DNA from: Parvibaculum sp.
GTDB taxonomy: Bacteria > Pseudomonadota > Alphaproteobacteria > Parvibaculales > Parvibaculaceae
Length of the DNA: 64,000 bases
Direction of reading: 5' to 3'
NCBI GenBank assembly: GCA_031291615.1
Contig: JARLIS010000010.1
Location: 1-64,000 of the forward strand
This document shows, piece by piece, positions 50,841 to 61,944 of this stretch. The first letter of the stretch is position 1; each line of letters opens with the position of its first letter. The translations under genes and the position numbers were made by a program. The notes under the pieces were generated by a model that made no database searches, was not told where the DNA came from, and was given only the letters and a program-made list of their open reading frames with translations.

Positions 50841-52142
50841 TCATGGCGCTGCCGATGCCTGCGCGCGGATCGCCGCGACCTTGGATTCAACATCCGTCCA
50901 TGGCGGAAGATCGGTGCGCGTGCGCCGCAGATAGACGGCAAGACGCGCTACATCGTCATCGCTGAGCGCCTGCGCGAAGCCCGGCATCATCACATTCGGC
51001 ATGCCCTCGCCAAGGCCGACGCCCTTCAGCACGACCTGAATGAAGTTGGTGGGCTCGGGGAGCGTCAGCGCGCTGTTGAGCGCAAGCTCGGGACGTGCCG
51101 CAAGCGGCTGCGGGCCGCTATTGTAGTGGCAGGAGCCGCAGGCGCTCGCATAGAGCCGCGCATCGGGATCGGGCTCATTTGTGAAGCCGAGACCGGACGT
51201 CGCCACGGCCTTCTGCACGGCGGCGTCTGTGCCCGCGAGTTTGGCCGACGATCCGTTGATGTCGGCGAGATAGACGGCGAGCGCCTTGATGTCGGCATCG
51301 GGGAGTTTCGACAATCCGTCATGCACGACGTCGGACATGGAGCCTGCCGCTGTGCCGTGAAGCGCGCTCGCGCCGCTTCTCAGATAGGCGAAAAGTTCAG
51401 CCTCCGACCATGCGACGGGCGAGGTGCTCGCATCGGTGAGCGCCGGCGCGATCCAGCCGTCGATTGTCGCGCCAGCATAGGTCTTGCCCTTCTTCTCCGC
51501 GCCGAGCCCGTTGCGCGGTGTGTGGCAGGCGCCGCAATGGCCGAGGCCTTCGGCGAGATAGGCGCCGCGGTTCCACTCATCGCTCTTGCCCGCGACAGGC
51601 TCGAAGACGCCCTTCCTGAAGAACAGGATTTTCCATCCTTCCTGCAACATGCGGATGTTGAGCGGGAAGGGCAGGGTGTTGGGCTTTGCTTCCGAGCGCA
51701 CGGGCGTGCGCGTCATCAGGAAGGCATAGAGCGCCTTCATGTCGTCGCTGTCGATCTTGGTGAAGTGATCGTAGGGAAAGGTTGGAAAGAGATGCTTGCC
51801 GCTGCGCGCAACGCCGTCATGCAGCGCGCGGGCAAAGGCCGCTTCCGACCAGCGGCCTATGCCCGTTTCGGGATCGGGTGTGATGTTGCTTGAATAGACG
51901 GTGCCGAAGGAGGTCACGAGCCCATATCCGCCGGCAAAGGGTTGCCCGTCTTTCGCGGTGTGGCAGCTCGCGCAATTGCCGGCGCCTGCCAGCGCTTCGC
52001 CCTTGGCGACGAGGTCGGGGGGAAAGCTCGCGGCGGCGGGCGGCTCGATCGGTGCGATCGAGGAACGCCAGGCCAGTGCGACAAAGATCAGCAGGCCCAG
52101 AACGAAGGCTCCGGCCAATCCGATGAGCGACTGCTTCAGCAT
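50841..52142 (-). CDS. membrane-anchored tri-haem cytochrome c
   Basis: A 433-residue periplasmic cytochrome with an N-terminal anchor (LIGLAGAFVLGLLIFVALAW) and three haem c sites: CASCH (57-61), CGACH (203-207) and CGSCH (335-339). The three-domain architecture equals the cytochrome subunit of periplasmic alcohol/aldehyde dehydrogenases. It lies 25 bases upstream of the 2Fe-2S subunit gene in the same direction, so it is the likely electron acceptor of the Mo hydroxylase, passing electrons to quinone or an oxidase. The 180-base gap upstream probably holds the operon promoter. Confidence 0.94.
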   Translation of the reverse strand: MLKQSLIGLAGAFVLGLLIFVALAWRSSIAPIEPPAAASFPPDLVAKGEALAGAGNCASCHTAKDGQPFAGGYGLVTSFGTVYSSNITPDPETGIGRWSEAAFARALHDGVARSGKHLFPTFPYDHFTKIDSDDMKALYAFLMTRTPVRSEAKPNTLPFPLNIRMLQEGWKILFFRKGVFEPVAGKSDEWNRGAYLAEGLGHCGACHTPRNGLGAEKKGKTYAGATIDGWIAPALTDASTSPVAWSEAELFAYLRSGASALHGTAAGSMSDVVHDGLSKLPDADIKALAVYLADINGSSAKLAGTDAAVQKAVATSGLGFTNEPDPDARLYASACGSCHYNSGPQPLAARPELALNSALTLPEPTNFIQVVLKGVGLGEGMPNVMMPGFAQALSDDDVARLAVYLRRTRTDLPPWTDVESKVAAIRAQASAAP

Positions 52143-52322
52143 CGAGGCCTCCGCGCATCCGCGATTGCTCTGGACCTGTCGCTATGCGCTATCGATGCAC
52201 GGCGGCAGTCAATCGCGGTTCGGGAATGCTAGCGCGTTACAGCCTCCGCGCATAGCGCCGCGTCGCCGTCCTGGGGGCCTGCTCGCCATAATCCGCCATG
52301 GGCCTCCCGCGCGCATTTCTCC

Positions 52323-53753
52323 TCAGGGCGTCGCCTTCCAGCCGCCGCCGACAGCCGAGACGAGCGCGACGCTGGCCGTCAGCCTGTCGCGCTGGATGCC
52401 GAGCGCCGTGATCTCGCTGTTGAGCCGCGTCGCCTGCGCCGTCACGACGCTCGTATAGTCGACCGTCCCGGCCTTGTATTGATTGATAGTGAGCCGTTCC
52501 GCCTCGCGCGCCGAGGCGACGGTGTCGGCCTGGATCTTCGCCTGATCCTCGAGAATGCGGAGCGAAGCGAGATTGTCTTCCACCTGCTGGAAACCCGTCA
52601 GCACCGTCTGCCGGTAATTGGCGACGCTCTGGTCATAGGCGGCGCGCGCCTGTTCGACCTGCGCGCTCGTGGCGCCGCCGTTGAAGAGCGTCGCGGCAAG
52701 GCTCGGGCCGACCGACCAGATGCTGTTAGGCAACTGGAAGAGCTTGCCGAGCGTCGAGGAGGAATAGCCGTAGGAAGCCGAAAGCGTGAGGTCGGGGAAG
52801 TAAGCCGCTTCCGCGACGCCGATCTGCGCATTGGCGGCCGCCATCCGTCTTTCGGCGCCCGCAATGTCGGGCCGCCTTTCGAGAAGGCGCGACGGCAGGT
52901 CGGTCGGGAAGACCGGCACGTCGGTCGCGAAGGCGCCCGAGGCCAGCGTGAGCGCGGCGGGCGGTCGCCCGGTCAGGACCGCAATCGCATGTTCGAGCGC
53001 GGCGCGCTGGACGCCGAGATTGACGACCTGCGCCTGCGTGCCCTTGAGCTGCGTCTCGGCCGTCAGCACATCCGCTCTGGCCGCAACGCCCGAGGCATAT
53101 TTGTTTTTGACGATATCGAGCGATTTCGCATAGCCGATAATGGTGGCGTCGAGCAGGCGCTTCTGCTCGTCAAGCGCGCGAAGCTGGAAATAATCCGTCG
53201 CCAGTTCCGTCTGCGCCGAAAGCCGCGCGCCTGCGAGATCGTCCGCGCTCGCTTCCGCCGATGCAGAGCTGCTTTCGACGCTGCGGCGGATGCGGCCCCA
53301 TATGTCGAGCGCCCAGTCGGCGCCGGCGCTCGCGCTATAGGTCGTCCGATCCTTCGAGCCGGTTCCCGTGCCGGTCGCGGCGCTTCCGCTGCCGGCGCGC
53401 GTCGCCCCTCCGTTCAGCGATACGGTCGGAAAGAAGCTCGCTTGTGCGCCTGAAACGGCGGCGCGCGCTTCGCGATATGCCGCTTCTGCCGCCTTCAGGT
53501 TCTGGTTCGAAATGTCGATCTGCTTCATCAGCGAGTCGAGCACCGAATCGTCATAGATCGACCACCAGGCGCCGTCGCTGGCGGCCTTGCCCGGCGTGCC
53601 GATTTTCCAGCCCTGCATTTCCTTGTAGGCGACAGGCACCGGCGCGTCCGGCTTTTTGTAATCGGGCCCCACCGCACAGGCGCCAAGCGCGCCCGTCAAC
53701 GCAACGACATAGCCCAGGCGAGTCCAGTTTCTCATCATCGTCGCTCTCATCAT
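52323..53753 (-). CDS. outer-membrane efflux factor (TolC/NodT family lipoprotein)
   Basis: Outer-membrane channel of about 476 residues for the RND system encoded upstream. The N-terminus is a lipoprotein signal with lipobox LGAC ([15 protein letters not shown]), after which two OEP domains follow with the repeated coiled-coil helices ([21 protein letters not shown], and [20 protein letters not shown] in the second half). ATGs at 53753, 53750, 53738 and 53735 are in frame. The first overlaps the RND stop as ATGA and suggests coupling; 53735 would give a more standard signal peptide. Confidence 0.92.
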   Translation of the reverse strand: MMRATMMRNWTRLGYVVALTGALGACAVGPDYKKPDAPVPVAYKEMQGWKIGTPGKAASDGAWWSIYDDSVLDSLMKQIDISNQNLKAAEAAYREARAAVSGAQASFFPTVSLNGGATRAGSGSAATGTGTGSKDRTTYSASAGADWALDIWGRIRRSVESSSASAEASADDLAGARLSAQTELATDYFQLRALDEQKRLLDATIIGYAKSLDIVKNKYASGVAARADVLTAETQLKGTQAQVVNLGVQRAALEHAIAVLTGRPPAALTLASGAFATDVPVFPTDLPSRLLERRPDIAGAERRMAAANAQIGVAEAAYFPDLTLSASYGYSSSTLGKLFQLPNSIWSVGPSLAATLFNGGATSAQVEQARAAYDQSVANYRQTVLTGFQQVEDNLASLRILEDQAKIQADTVASAREAERLTINQYKAGTVDYTSVVTAQATRLNSEITALGIQRDRLTASVALVSAVGGGWKATP

Positions 53754-56700
53754 GCTTCGGCCTCGGGCGCCGCGTCGCCGGTCATGCCGCGATGCCAGCG
53801 CGCCCATGTGCGCTGGCTTCTCAGGCGGAAGCGGTCGAGATAGAGGTAGATCACGGGCGTCGTGTAGAGCGTGAGAGACTGGCTGACGATCAGCCCGCCG
53901 ACAATGGCGATGCCGAGCGGCCGCCGAAGCTCCGACCCCTCGCCGAAGCCGATCGCAAGCGGAATGGCGCCGAGAAGCGCGGCAAGCGTCGTCATCATGA
54001 TCGGGCGGAAGCGGAGCAGGCAGGCGCGATAGATGGCGTCGCGCGAATTCAGCTTGTCTTCCCGCTCGGCCGACAGCGCGAAGTCGATCATCATGATGGC
54101 GTTTTTCTTGACGATGCCGATGAGCAGGATGACGCCGATCAGCGCGATGATGTCGAATTCGGTGTTGAAGAGCTTGAGCGCGAACACCGCGCCGACGCCT
54201 GCCGACGGCAGCGTCGAAAGAATGGTGATCGGATGGATGAAACTCTCATAGAGCACGCCGAGCACGATATAGACGGAGACGATGGCGGCAAGGATCAGGA
54301 GAGGCTGGTTCGACAGGGAGTCCTGGAAAACCTTGGCCGTGCCCTGGAAGCCGCCATGAATGCTGGTCGGAACGCCGATCTCCGCCATGGTCTGGTTGAT
54401 GACGGCCACGGCCTGGCTGAGCGAAACGCCGACGGGCAGATTGAAGGAGATGGTGGAGGCGACGAAGCTGCCTTGATGATTGATCGAGAGCGGTGCGTTG
54501 CCGGGGCCGTAGTGGCTGAAGGCCGATAGCGGCAGCATGGTCGAGACGGAGGTGCTGACGGCGGCGCCGGTCGAGGTGCCGCTGCGCACGCTGTTGGCGA
54601 TCTGATTGGTCGCCTGGTTCTTGACGGCCTGGTTTACCGAACTCGTCTGACCGTTCGTCACGGTGCCGGCCGTGCTTGCCGCGCCGCCGATGGTGCCGCC
54701 GGTGGAGCTCACATAAATGTCCTTCAGCGCCTCGGGGTTCTGCCGGTACTGCGGCGCGACTTCCATCACCACATGATACTGGTTGAGCGCGTTGTAGATG
54801 GTCGAGACCTGCCGCTGGCCGAAGGCGTCATAGAGCGTGTTGTCGATTTCGCTCGGATTGACGCCGAGCCGCGCCGCCGTCGCCCGGTCGATGATCAGCT
54901 CCATTTCCAGACCCTTGTTCTGCTGGTCCGTATCGACGTCGGTGAGTTGGGGTGTCTGTTGCAGCGCCTTCACGATCTTCGGCGTCCACTTGGTCAGATC
55001 GTCGAGCGAGTCGCCCTGAAGCGTGTACTGATATTGCGAGTTGCTGGATCGTCCCCCGGCGCGGACATCCTGCGCGCTTTGCAGAAAAAGCGAAGCGCCC
55101 GCGATCTTTGCGAGCTTCGGCCGCAGGCGGGCGATGACCTGATCGGAGGAAACGTGGTTTCGCGCCGCCAGCGGTTTCAGCGACAGGAACATGAAGCCGG
55201 AATTCGTCGCCTGCCCGCCGGTGAAGCCGACGACGGTATCGACCGCCGGATCGGCCTTGATGATGTTCATATAGGCGATGAGCTTTTCCCGCATCGCCTG
55301 AAAGGAGATGCTCTGGTCGGCCTTGATGCCGCCCATGATGCGTCCGGAATCCTGCTGCGGAAAGAAACCCTTCGGAACGACGATATAGAGATAGACGTTG
55401 AGGCAGACCGTTCCGAGCAGAATGAGCATGATCGTGCGCGGATGGTTGAGCGCCCAGCCCAGCGTGCGGTCGTAGAAGCGAAGCGTCGCGTCGAAGGCCC
55501 GCTCGCTCGCGCCCATGAAGCGTCCCGGTTCGCGCGGCTGCTTTCTGAGGTCGATGAAGGCGCACATCATCGGCGTGGTGGTCAGCGAGACGAGAAGCGA
55601 TACGAGGATCGCCGCCGAAAGCGTTACGGCGAACTCGCGGAACAGCCTGCCGACAATGCCGCCCATGAGCAGGATCGGCAGAAAGACGGCGATCAGCGAC
55701 AGGCTCATGGAAAGAACGGTAAAGCCAACCTCCTGCGCCCCGAGCATGGCGGCCTTCACGCGCGTCATGCCGGCGTCGATGTGACGCTTGACGTTTTCAA
55801 GCACCACGATGGCGTCGTCGACCACGAAGCCCGTCGCCACGGTCAGCGCCATAAGCGAGAGATTGTTGAGGCTGTAGCCGAGGAAATACATCACGCCGAA
55901 AGTGCCGACGAGCGAAAGGGGAACGGCGACGCTTGGAATGAGCGTCGCCCGGCCGCTCCGGAGGAAAACGAAGACGACGAGGATCACGAGAATGGTCGAA
56001 ATGACGAGCGTCCGCTCGACGTCGTGCAGCGAGGCGCGAATGGTCTGCGTCTGATCCGAGGCGACGGCGAGATGAACGTCGCTCGGGATCGCCGCCTGGA
56101 GCTGGGGCAGCAGCGCCTGCACGCGGTCGACGGTATCGATGATGTTCGCGCCGGGCTGCCGGTATAGAAGAATAATCACGGCCGGCTTACCGTTCGCCAT
56201 GCCGAGATTGCGCACATCCTCGACGGAATCGGAAACCTCCGCGACATCCGAAAGCCGCACGCCCGCGCCGTTGCGATAGGCGATGACGAGCGGAATGAAA
56301 TCGTCGGCCACCCGCGCCTGATCGTTGGTATAGATCTGATAGCGCCGCCCGTTATCCTCGATGGCGCCTTTCGGACTGTCGGCATTGGCCGCGGCAAGAG
56401 CCGCGCGCACGTCTTCAAGGCCGATCCCGTAGCGAAAGAGCGCGCGCGGATTGAGCTCGACGCGCACGGCAGGGAGCGAGCTGCCGCCGATCTGCACCTG
56501 TCCGATGCCTTTGACCTGGGAGAGCTTCTGCGACAGCACCGTCGAGGCGGAATCGTAGATCTGTCCCTGGCTGAGAGTGTCGGACGTGAGCGTGAGGATC
56601 ATGATCGGCGCGTCGGCCGGATTGAGCTTGCGATAGGTCGGGTTGCTTTTCAGCGCAGCCGGCAAATCGGCGCGCGCGGCATTGATCGCGGCCTGAACGT

Positions 56701-57019
56701 CGCGGGCGGCGCCGTCGATGTCGCGGTCGAGGCCGAATTGCAGCGTGACGCGGGCGGAGCCGACCGAGCTCACCGAGGTCATTTCGGTGACATCGGCGAT
56801 GGTGCCGAGGTGGCGCTCAAGAGGCGTGGCGACGCTGGTGGCGACGGTCTCCGGACTGGCGCCCGGAAGAGAGGCCGAAACGGATATGGTCGGGAAGTCG
56901 ACCTGAGGCAGGGGCGAGACCGGCAGAAGGAAGAAGGCGACACCGCCCGACAGCGCCAGCCCCAATGTCAGAAGCGTGGTCGCGATGGGTCGGGAGATGA
57001 ACGGCCGGGAAAAATTCAT
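53750..57019 (-). CDS. mdtC: RND efflux permease (MdtC-like)
   Basis: A 1089-residue inner-membrane proton/drug antiporter of the HAE1/MdtBC kind. It starts [17 protein letters not shown], has the proton-relay region [16 protein letters not shown] (Asp pair) and ends with [16 protein letters not shown] plus the last spans. It is longer than most MdtC proteins because of an insert of about 55 residues rich in Gly, Ser, Thr, Asn and Gln at about 772-826, in a periplasmic loop before [15 protein letters not shown]. Its start overlaps the stop of the second RND gene by four bases; its stop overlaps the outer-membrane factor gene. Confidence 0.94.
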   Translation of the reverse strand: MNFSRPFISRPIATTLLTLGLALSGGVAFFLLPVSPLPQVDFPTISVSASLPGASPETVATSVATPLERHLGTIADVTEMTSVSSVGSARVTLQFGLDRDIDGAARDVQAAINAARADLPAALKSNPTYRKLNPADAPIMILTLTSDTLSQGQIYDSASTVLSQKLSQVKGIGQVQIGGSSLPAVRVELNPRALFRYGIGLEDVRAALAAANADSPKGAIEDNGRRYQIYTNDQARVADDFIPLVIAYRNGAGVRLSDVAEVSDSVEDVRNLGMANGKPAVIILLYRQPGANIIDTVDRVQALLPQLQAAIPSDVHLAVASDQTQTIRASLHDVERTLVISTILVILVVFVFLRSGRATLIPSVAVPLSLVGTFGVMYFLGYSLNNLSLMALTVATGFVVDDAIVVLENVKRHIDAGMTRVKAAMLGAQEVGFTVLSMSLSLIAVFLPILLMGGIVGRLFREFAVTLSAAILVSLLVSLTTTPMMCAFIDLRKQPREPGRFMGASERAFDATLRFYDRTLGWALNHPRTIMLILLGTVCLNVYLYIVVPKGFFPQQDSGRIMGGIKADQSISFQAMREKLIAYMNIIKADPAVDTVVGFTGGQATNSGFMFLSLKPLAARNHVSSDQVIARLRPKLAKIAGASLFLQSAQDVRAGGRSSNSQYQYTLQGDSLDDLTKWTPKIVKALQQTPQLTDVDTDQQNKGLEMELIIDRATAARLGVNPSEIDNTLYDAFGQRQVSTIYNALNQYHVVMEVAPQYRQNPEALKDIYVSSTGGTIGGAASTAGTVTNGQTSSVNQAVKNQATNQIANSVRSGTSTGAAVSTSVSTMLPLSAFSHYGPGNAPLSINHQGSFVASTISFNLPVGVSLSQAVAVINQTMAEIGVPTSIHGGFQGTAKVFQDSLSNQPLLILAAIVSVYIVLGVLYESFIHPITILSTLPSAGVGAVFALKLFNTEFDIIALIGVILLIGIVKKNAIMMIDFALSAEREDKLNSRDAIYRACLLRFRPIMMTTLAALLGAIPLAIGFGEGSELRRPLGIAIVGGLIVSQSLTLYTTPVIYLYLDRFRLRSQRTWARWHRGMTGDAAPEAEA

Positions 57020-60000
57020 GGGAGCTCGTGCTCCCCGGCGAGATCGTCAGGGTCGCGCGCCGGCCGGAACCGCTCCACCAGCCGGTCGAAGTAGAGATAG
57101 ATCACGGGCGTGGTGAACAGCGTCAGGGCCTGGCTGACGATGAGGCCGCCCACGATAGATATGCCGAGAGGGTGGCGCAGTTCCGAGCCCGTACCCGTGC
57201 CGAGCATCAGCGGCAGCGCGCCGAACAGCGCGGCGACCGTCGTCATCAGAATGGGCCGGAAGCGCAGCAGCGAGGCCTGATAGATCGCCTCGCGCGGCGA
57301 CTTTCCCTCTTCGCGCTCGGCGACGAGGGCGAAGTCGATCATCATGATCGCGTTCTTCTTGACGATGCCGATGAGAAGAATGATGCCGATGATGGAGACG
57401 ATGCCGAGATCGTTGCCAGAAATGATGAGCGCAAGCAAAGCGCCGATGCCGGCCGAGGGCAGCGTCGACAGGATCGTGATCGGATGGATGAAGCTCTCAT
57501 AGAGAACGCCGAGCACGATATAGACGGTGACGATGGCGGCGAGAATGAGCAGGAGCTGGTTGCTGAGCGCGGCCTGGAATGCGAGCGCCGCGCCCTGGAA
57601 ATTCGTCATGATGCTCTTCGGCATGCCGATTTCCGCCTGCGCGGCCGTGATGGCGTCGACCGCCTCGCCGAGCGATGCGCCGGAGGCAAGGTTGAAAGAC
57701 ACAGTCGCGGAGGGGAATTGCCCCAGATGATCGATCCGCAGCGGCATCGCGCGCTCCTCGACGCTGGCGATGGAGGTGAGCGGCACCTGCCCGCCGCCGG
57801 CTGACGGCAGGTAGAGCTGCCTCAGCGACCGCAGGGTCTGCTGGAAGTCGGGGCTCGACTCGATGATGACGCGATACTGGTTCGATTGCGTGAAGATGGT
57901 CGAGACGATGCGCTGGCCGAAGGCGTCGTAAAGGGCGTTGTCGACGGTCGCCGCCGTGATGCCGAAACGTGCGGCGCTGGCCCGGTCGATGGCGATATTC
58001 GCCGCAAGCCCGAGTTGCTGCTGGCTCGTGGACACATCCTCGATCTGCGGAAGCTGCGAAAGCTTGTCGATGAGCTTCGGCACCCATGTCGACAGTTCGT
58101 CGGCATTCGCGTCTTCGAGAATGAATTGATATTGCGAGGAGCTGACCGTGGTGTCGATCGTCAGATCCTGCACCGGCAGCATGTCGAGCGAAATGCCGGT
58201 AACATTCGCCGTCTTCAGCTTCAGGCGGCGGATGATGTCGCTCGCCGATGCGCTGCGCTCGCTCTTCGGCTTGAGGTTGATGAGGAAGCGACCGCTGCTC
58301 AGGGTCATATTGGTGCCGTCGACGCCGATGAAGGAAGAAAGGCTGACGACGTCCTTGTCCTTCAGGATGACGGCGGCGAGCGCCTGCTGCCTTTCGGCCA
58401 TCGCGGCGTAGGAAATGGTCGGCGTGGCTTGCGAAATGCCTTGAATGAGGCCGGTGTCCTGCACCGGAAAGAAGCCCTTCGGAATGAAGATGTAGAGAAG
58501 CGCCGTGAGAACGAGCGTGCCGACGGCGACGGCGAGCGTCAGCGGCTGGCGATCGAGAATCCAGTTGAGCGCCACGCCGTATTTCTCGATCACCGCGTCG
58601 AACCGCTCGCGGCTCCAGCGCGCTATGGACGATTCCTTCGTCTCGTCGCGCTGGCGCAGCAATATCGCGCAGAGCATCGGCACGAGCGTCAGCGATACGA
58701 CCGCCGAAATCAGGATGGTAATGGAAAGCGTGATCGCGAATTCGCGAAACAGACGCCCGACCACATCGCCCATGAAAAGAAGCGGGATCAGCACCGCGAT
58801 GAGCGACACCGTCAGCGACACGATGGTGAAGCCGATCTGCTCCGAACCCTTGAGCGCTGCCTCGAGCGGCGGGTCGCCGCGCTCGATATAGCGGGTGATG
58901 TTTTCGATCATCACGATGGCGTCGTCGACCACGAAGCCCGCGGAAATCGTCAGCGCCATCAGCGACAGATTGTTGAGGCTGAAGCCCAGCATGTACATGG
59001 CGCCGAAGGTGCCGACGAGCGAGAGCGGCACGGAAAGGCTCGGGATCACCGTCGCGGGCACATTGCGCAGGAAAAGGAAGATCACGAGAACGACGAGGCC
59101 CACCGCGAAGGCGAGCTCGACCTCGACATCGTTGACGGAAGCGCGGATCGTCGTCGTGCGGTCCGTCAGGATCGTGACATCGACCGAGCTCGGCAATGAT
59201 GCTTGAAGGTCGGGCAGCAGCTTCTTGATACGGTCGACGACCTGAATGACATTCGCGCCCGGCTGACGCTGGATATTGAGCAGCACGGCCGGCGTCATGT
59301 TGACCCAGCTCGCGAGCTTGGTGTTCTCCGCGCCCTCGATGATATCCGCGACGTCGCGCATATAGACCGGCGCGCCGTTCTTGTAGGCGATGACGATGTC
59401 CTTGTAGTCCTCCGCGTTCGTGATCTGGTCATTCGCGTTGATCGAATAGGACCGCAAGGGGCCGTCGAACGTGCCCTTGGGCGTGTTGACGTTTGCATTG
59501 CCGATGGTCGTGCGCAGATCGTCGATGTTGAGGCCATAGGCGGCAAGCGCCCGCATATTCGCCTGCACGCGAACGGCGGGGCGCGGCGCGCCGTTGATGC
59601 TGACAAGACCGACGCCGGGAAGCTGCGAGATTTTCGTCGCGAGCCGCGTATCGGCGAGATCCTCGACCTCGGTGAGCGGCAGCGTCTTCGAGGTGAGCGC
59701 CAGCGTCAGGATCGGCGCGTCGGCGGGATTGACCTTGGCGTAGATCGGCGGCGCGGGCAGGCTCGACGGGAGCAGGTTTCCGGCTGCGTTGATCGAAGCC
59801 TGCACTTCCTGCTCAGCGACGTCGAGGCTCAGATCGAGGCCGAACTGGAGCGTGATGACGGATGCGCCGGCGGAGCTTGTCGACGACATCTGGTTGAGGC
59901 TCGCCATCTGTCCGAATTGCCGTTCGAGCGGCGCGGTGACGGACGACGTCATCACCTCCGGGCTCGCGCCCGGCAGGAAGGTCTGCACCTGAATGGTCGG

Positions 60001-60126
60001 ATAGTCGACTTCCGGCAGCGCCGAAAGCGGCAGCGATTTATATGAGACGATGCCGGCAAGCAGGATCGCCACCATCAGCAATGTGGTGGCGACGGGCCGG
60101 AGAATAAATGGGCGCGACGGGTTCAT
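57016..60126 (-). CDS. mdtB: RND efflux permease (MdtB-like)
   Basis: A 1036-residue RND transporter, normal family length. N-terminus [20 protein letters not shown], proton-relay region [16 protein letters not shown] and late motif [16 protein letters not shown] are clear. Two different RND subunits encoded side by side are the mark of MdtBC-type heteromers, which export bile salts, novobiocin and other amphiphiles in E. coli. It follows the adaptor gene by 31 bases and overlaps the second RND gene by four bases. Confidence 0.95.
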   Translation of the reverse strand: MNPSRPFILRPVATTLLMVAILLAGIVSYKSLPLSALPEVDYPTIQVQTFLPGASPEVMTSSVTAPLERQFGQMASLNQMSSTSSAGASVITLQFGLDLSLDVAEQEVQASINAAGNLLPSSLPAPPIYAKVNPADAPILTLALTSKTLPLTEVEDLADTRLATKISQLPGVGLVSINGAPRPAVRVQANMRALAAYGLNIDDLRTTIGNANVNTPKGTFDGPLRSYSINANDQITNAEDYKDIVIAYKNGAPVYMRDVADIIEGAENTKLASWVNMTPAVLLNIQRQPGANVIQVVDRIKKLLPDLQASLPSSVDVTILTDRTTTIRASVNDVEVELAFAVGLVVLVIFLFLRNVPATVIPSLSVPLSLVGTFGAMYMLGFSLNNLSLMALTISAGFVVDDAIVMIENITRYIERGDPPLEAALKGSEQIGFTIVSLTVSLIAVLIPLLFMGDVVGRLFREFAITLSITILISAVVSLTLVPMLCAILLRQRDETKESSIARWSRERFDAVIEKYGVALNWILDRQPLTLAVAVGTLVLTALLYIFIPKGFFPVQDTGLIQGISQATPTISYAAMAERQQALAAVILKDKDVVSLSSFIGVDGTNMTLSSGRFLINLKPKSERSASASDIIRRLKLKTANVTGISLDMLPVQDLTIDTTVSSSQYQFILEDANADELSTWVPKLIDKLSQLPQIEDVSTSQQQLGLAANIAIDRASAARFGITAATVDNALYDAFGQRIVSTIFTQSNQYRVIIESSPDFQQTLRSLRQLYLPSAGGGQVPLTSIASVEERAMPLRIDHLGQFPSATVSFNLASGASLGEAVDAITAAQAEIGMPKSIMTNFQGAALAFQAALSNQLLLILAAIVTVYIVLGVLYESFIHPITILSTLPSAGIGALLALIISGNDLGIVSIIGIILLIGIVKKNAIMMIDFALVAEREEGKSPREAIYQASLLRFRPILMTTVAALFGALPLMLGTGTGSELRHPLGISIVGGLIVSQALTLFTTPVIYLYFDRLVERFRPARDPDDLAGEHELP

Positions 60127-60157
60127 CGGCTGTCAGTTCCGGGTTGCCGGCGCGGCC

Positions 60158-61447
60158 TCATTGCGAGCCGCTCTGGTCGCTTTGGGGTTTCTTGTGATGC
60201 CCTTTATGAGCCTTCTTGGGTGCTTCGCCGCCGGCTGCCGCCGCCGCGTTGCCGGTCGCCGTATCGGCGGCGCCCGCCTCGCCGGCCGCTGCCGGAATCT
60301 TGACCGCCGCGCCCTCGCGCAACCTGTCTGTTCCGTCGGTGACGACTTTTTCGCCCGGCGCCAGACCGGCCTTGATTTCGATGCGGTCGCCGTCGGTTTC
60401 GCCGAGTGTGACCGGCCGGACGCTGACCGTGTTGTCGTCTCCGACGACATAGACGTAAGTCCCCGGCGCGCCGCGCAGGATCGCGGCGGTCGGCGCAACG
60501 GTGACGCCTTTCAGCGTGTCGACGAGAAGCTCGATATTGATGAACTGGTTCGGAAAGAGGCTGCTGTCCTTGTTGTCGAACTGGGCGCGCATCTTGACCG
60601 TGCCCGTGCTCGTGTCGATCTGGTTGTCGACGGTCGCAAGAACGCCGCTCGCGATTTTCGTCACCTGCGCGCGGTCGAAGGCGGTAGCGGGAAGCGTCGC
60701 GCCGGATTGCAGGCGCTTCATCACCGCGGGAAGACTGTCCTCCGGTATCGAGAAGAGCGCCGTGATCGGCTGAAGCTGCGTCACCACGACGATGCCCGTC
60801 GTGTCGCCCGTCTGCACGTAATTGCCGATATCGACCTGGCGCAGGCCGACGCGGCCGTCGATCGGCGAGACGATATGGCAATAGTCGAGATTGAGCGCGG
60901 CCGTCTCCACGGCTGCCTGGTCCGTCTTCACCGTGCCCTGATACTGGTGGACGAGGGCGGCCTGCGCGTCGAGCGTCTGGCGCGCGATCGAATCCTGCGC
61001 GGACAGGGTGCGATAGCGTTTGAGGTCGATCAGCGCATTTTCAAGCAGCGCCTGATCGCGCAGCAGCGTGCCCTTGGCCTGATCGAGCGCGGCCTGATAG
61101 GGGCGGGGGTCGATTTCGGCGAGGAAGTCGCCCTTCTTGACCATCTGCCCCTCGGTGAAGGCGATGTCCGTGATGCGGCCGCTCACCTGGGGCCGCACGG
61201 TGACGGTCGCGACGGGCGTCACCGTACCCAGCGCATTGAGCGTGACGTCTATATCGCCCTTCTCGACGGTGGCGATCACGACGGGGGTAGGCCCGCCCGC
61301 GCCATACCGGCCCTGCGGTTGCGTGGCGGTCGGCGCTTTCAGCACCCAGACCATGAACAGGAGGAGAACTATTCCCAGCACTGTCCAGGCGGCACGCGGA
61401 CGTTTGGCGATGGTTTCCTTGATCCGGCTGAGCCGCGTATTCGGCAT
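60158..61447 (-). CDS. mdtA: RND efflux periplasmic adaptor (MdtA-like)
   Basis: A 429-residue adaptor. One N-terminal membrane anchor (AAWTVLGIVLLLFMVWVL) is followed by lipoyl half 1 (VSGRITDIAFTEGQMVKKGD), a coiled-coil hairpin (DQAKGTLLRDQALLENALID...), lipoyl half 2 (IVSPIDGRVGLRQVDIGNYV) and beta-barrel domains. The C-terminal tail is Ala/Gly- then Lys/His-rich (APKKAHKGHHKKPQ), which is unusual and could bind metal or nucleic acid, or be disordered. ATG 61447 (MPNTRLSR) is preferred over the longer frame. First structural gene of the adaptor-RND-RND-OMF operon. Confidence 0.94.
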   Translation of the reverse strand: MPNTRLSRIKETIAKRPRAAWTVLGIVLLLFMVWVLKAPTATQPQGRYGAGGPTPVVIATVEKGDIDVTLNALGTVTPVATVTVRPQVSGRITDIAFTEGQMVKKGDFLAEIDPRPYQAALDQAKGTLLRDQALLENALIDLKRYRTLSAQDSIARQTLDAQAALVHQYQGTVKTDQAAVETAALNLDYCHIVSPIDGRVGLRQVDIGNYVQTGDTTGIVVVTQLQPITALFSIPEDSLPAVMKRLQSGATLPATAFDRAQVTKIASGVLATVDNQIDTSTGTVKMRAQFDNKDSSLFPNQFINIELLVDTLKGVTVAPTAAILRGAPGTYVYVVGDDNTVSVRPVTLGETDGDRIEIKAGLAPGEKVVTDGTDRLREGAAVKIPAAAGEAGAADTATGNAAAAAGGEAPKKAHKGHHKKPQSDQSGSQ

Positions 61448-61660
61448 TTTCGCTGAATTTCCTCTTGAGGACGGACACACCCGACCCTCCCGGCAGCTCA
61501 TGTGAGCTCGGGGTCAGAAAATGTTGAACGCGAAGTCTGAGGCAATCCGTCGAACTTGACCAGTGACGGGAGGGACTTTCCTGCCTGCTTCTTGTCTTGC
61601 GAGGGAATTCCGCAGGGCCGCCGCTGCGTGGCGGCGGAAAGGACGGGCTGGTCCGGTCGT

Positions 61661-61777
61661 CTAGGCCGCCGAAGCGAGGCGCGCCCGGAGCTTGCGGGCG
61701 TTGCGCTCCTCGATGACGCTGCCGACGAGAACCACGACGACCAGCACCATGAAGATGAAATCCGAAAATCTGGTCAT
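61661..61777 (-). CDS. 38-residue single-span membrane protein
   Basis: A short ORF with a strong ribosome binding site: GTGGAGGCTCCC immediately before ATG 61777. The product starts MTRFSDFIFMVLVVVVLVGS, one transmembrane helix of about 16 residues, then a charged, Arg-rich tail (VIEERNARKLRARLASAA). It is encoded 213 bases upstream of the efflux adaptor gene in the same direction. No family is recognised. It may be a small regulatory partner of the RND pump, as AcrZ is for AcrB, but the resemblance is only in size and topology. Confidence 0.6.
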   Translation of the reverse strand: MTRFSDFIFMVLVVVVLVGSVIEERNARKLRARLASAA

Positions 61778-61944
61778 GGGAGCCTCCACACTCACCCGGG
61801 AGCGCCTGCCGCTCCCGCACGATGTCGGTGGAAATTTCGCAGATGGCGCTTGAACCGGCCCTGAATGAAAAGTGACGGAAATTTGACTTGGCGGGCGCCG
61901 CCGTCCGATCCTGTCCGCCGGCAAGACAAATCGGAAAAGAAAAC

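Noticed and set aside
54773-56167. Long antisense frames opposite both RND genes (also 57886-59199)
   Set aside because: Arg/Asp/His-rich translations mirroring the RND codons; no start signals.
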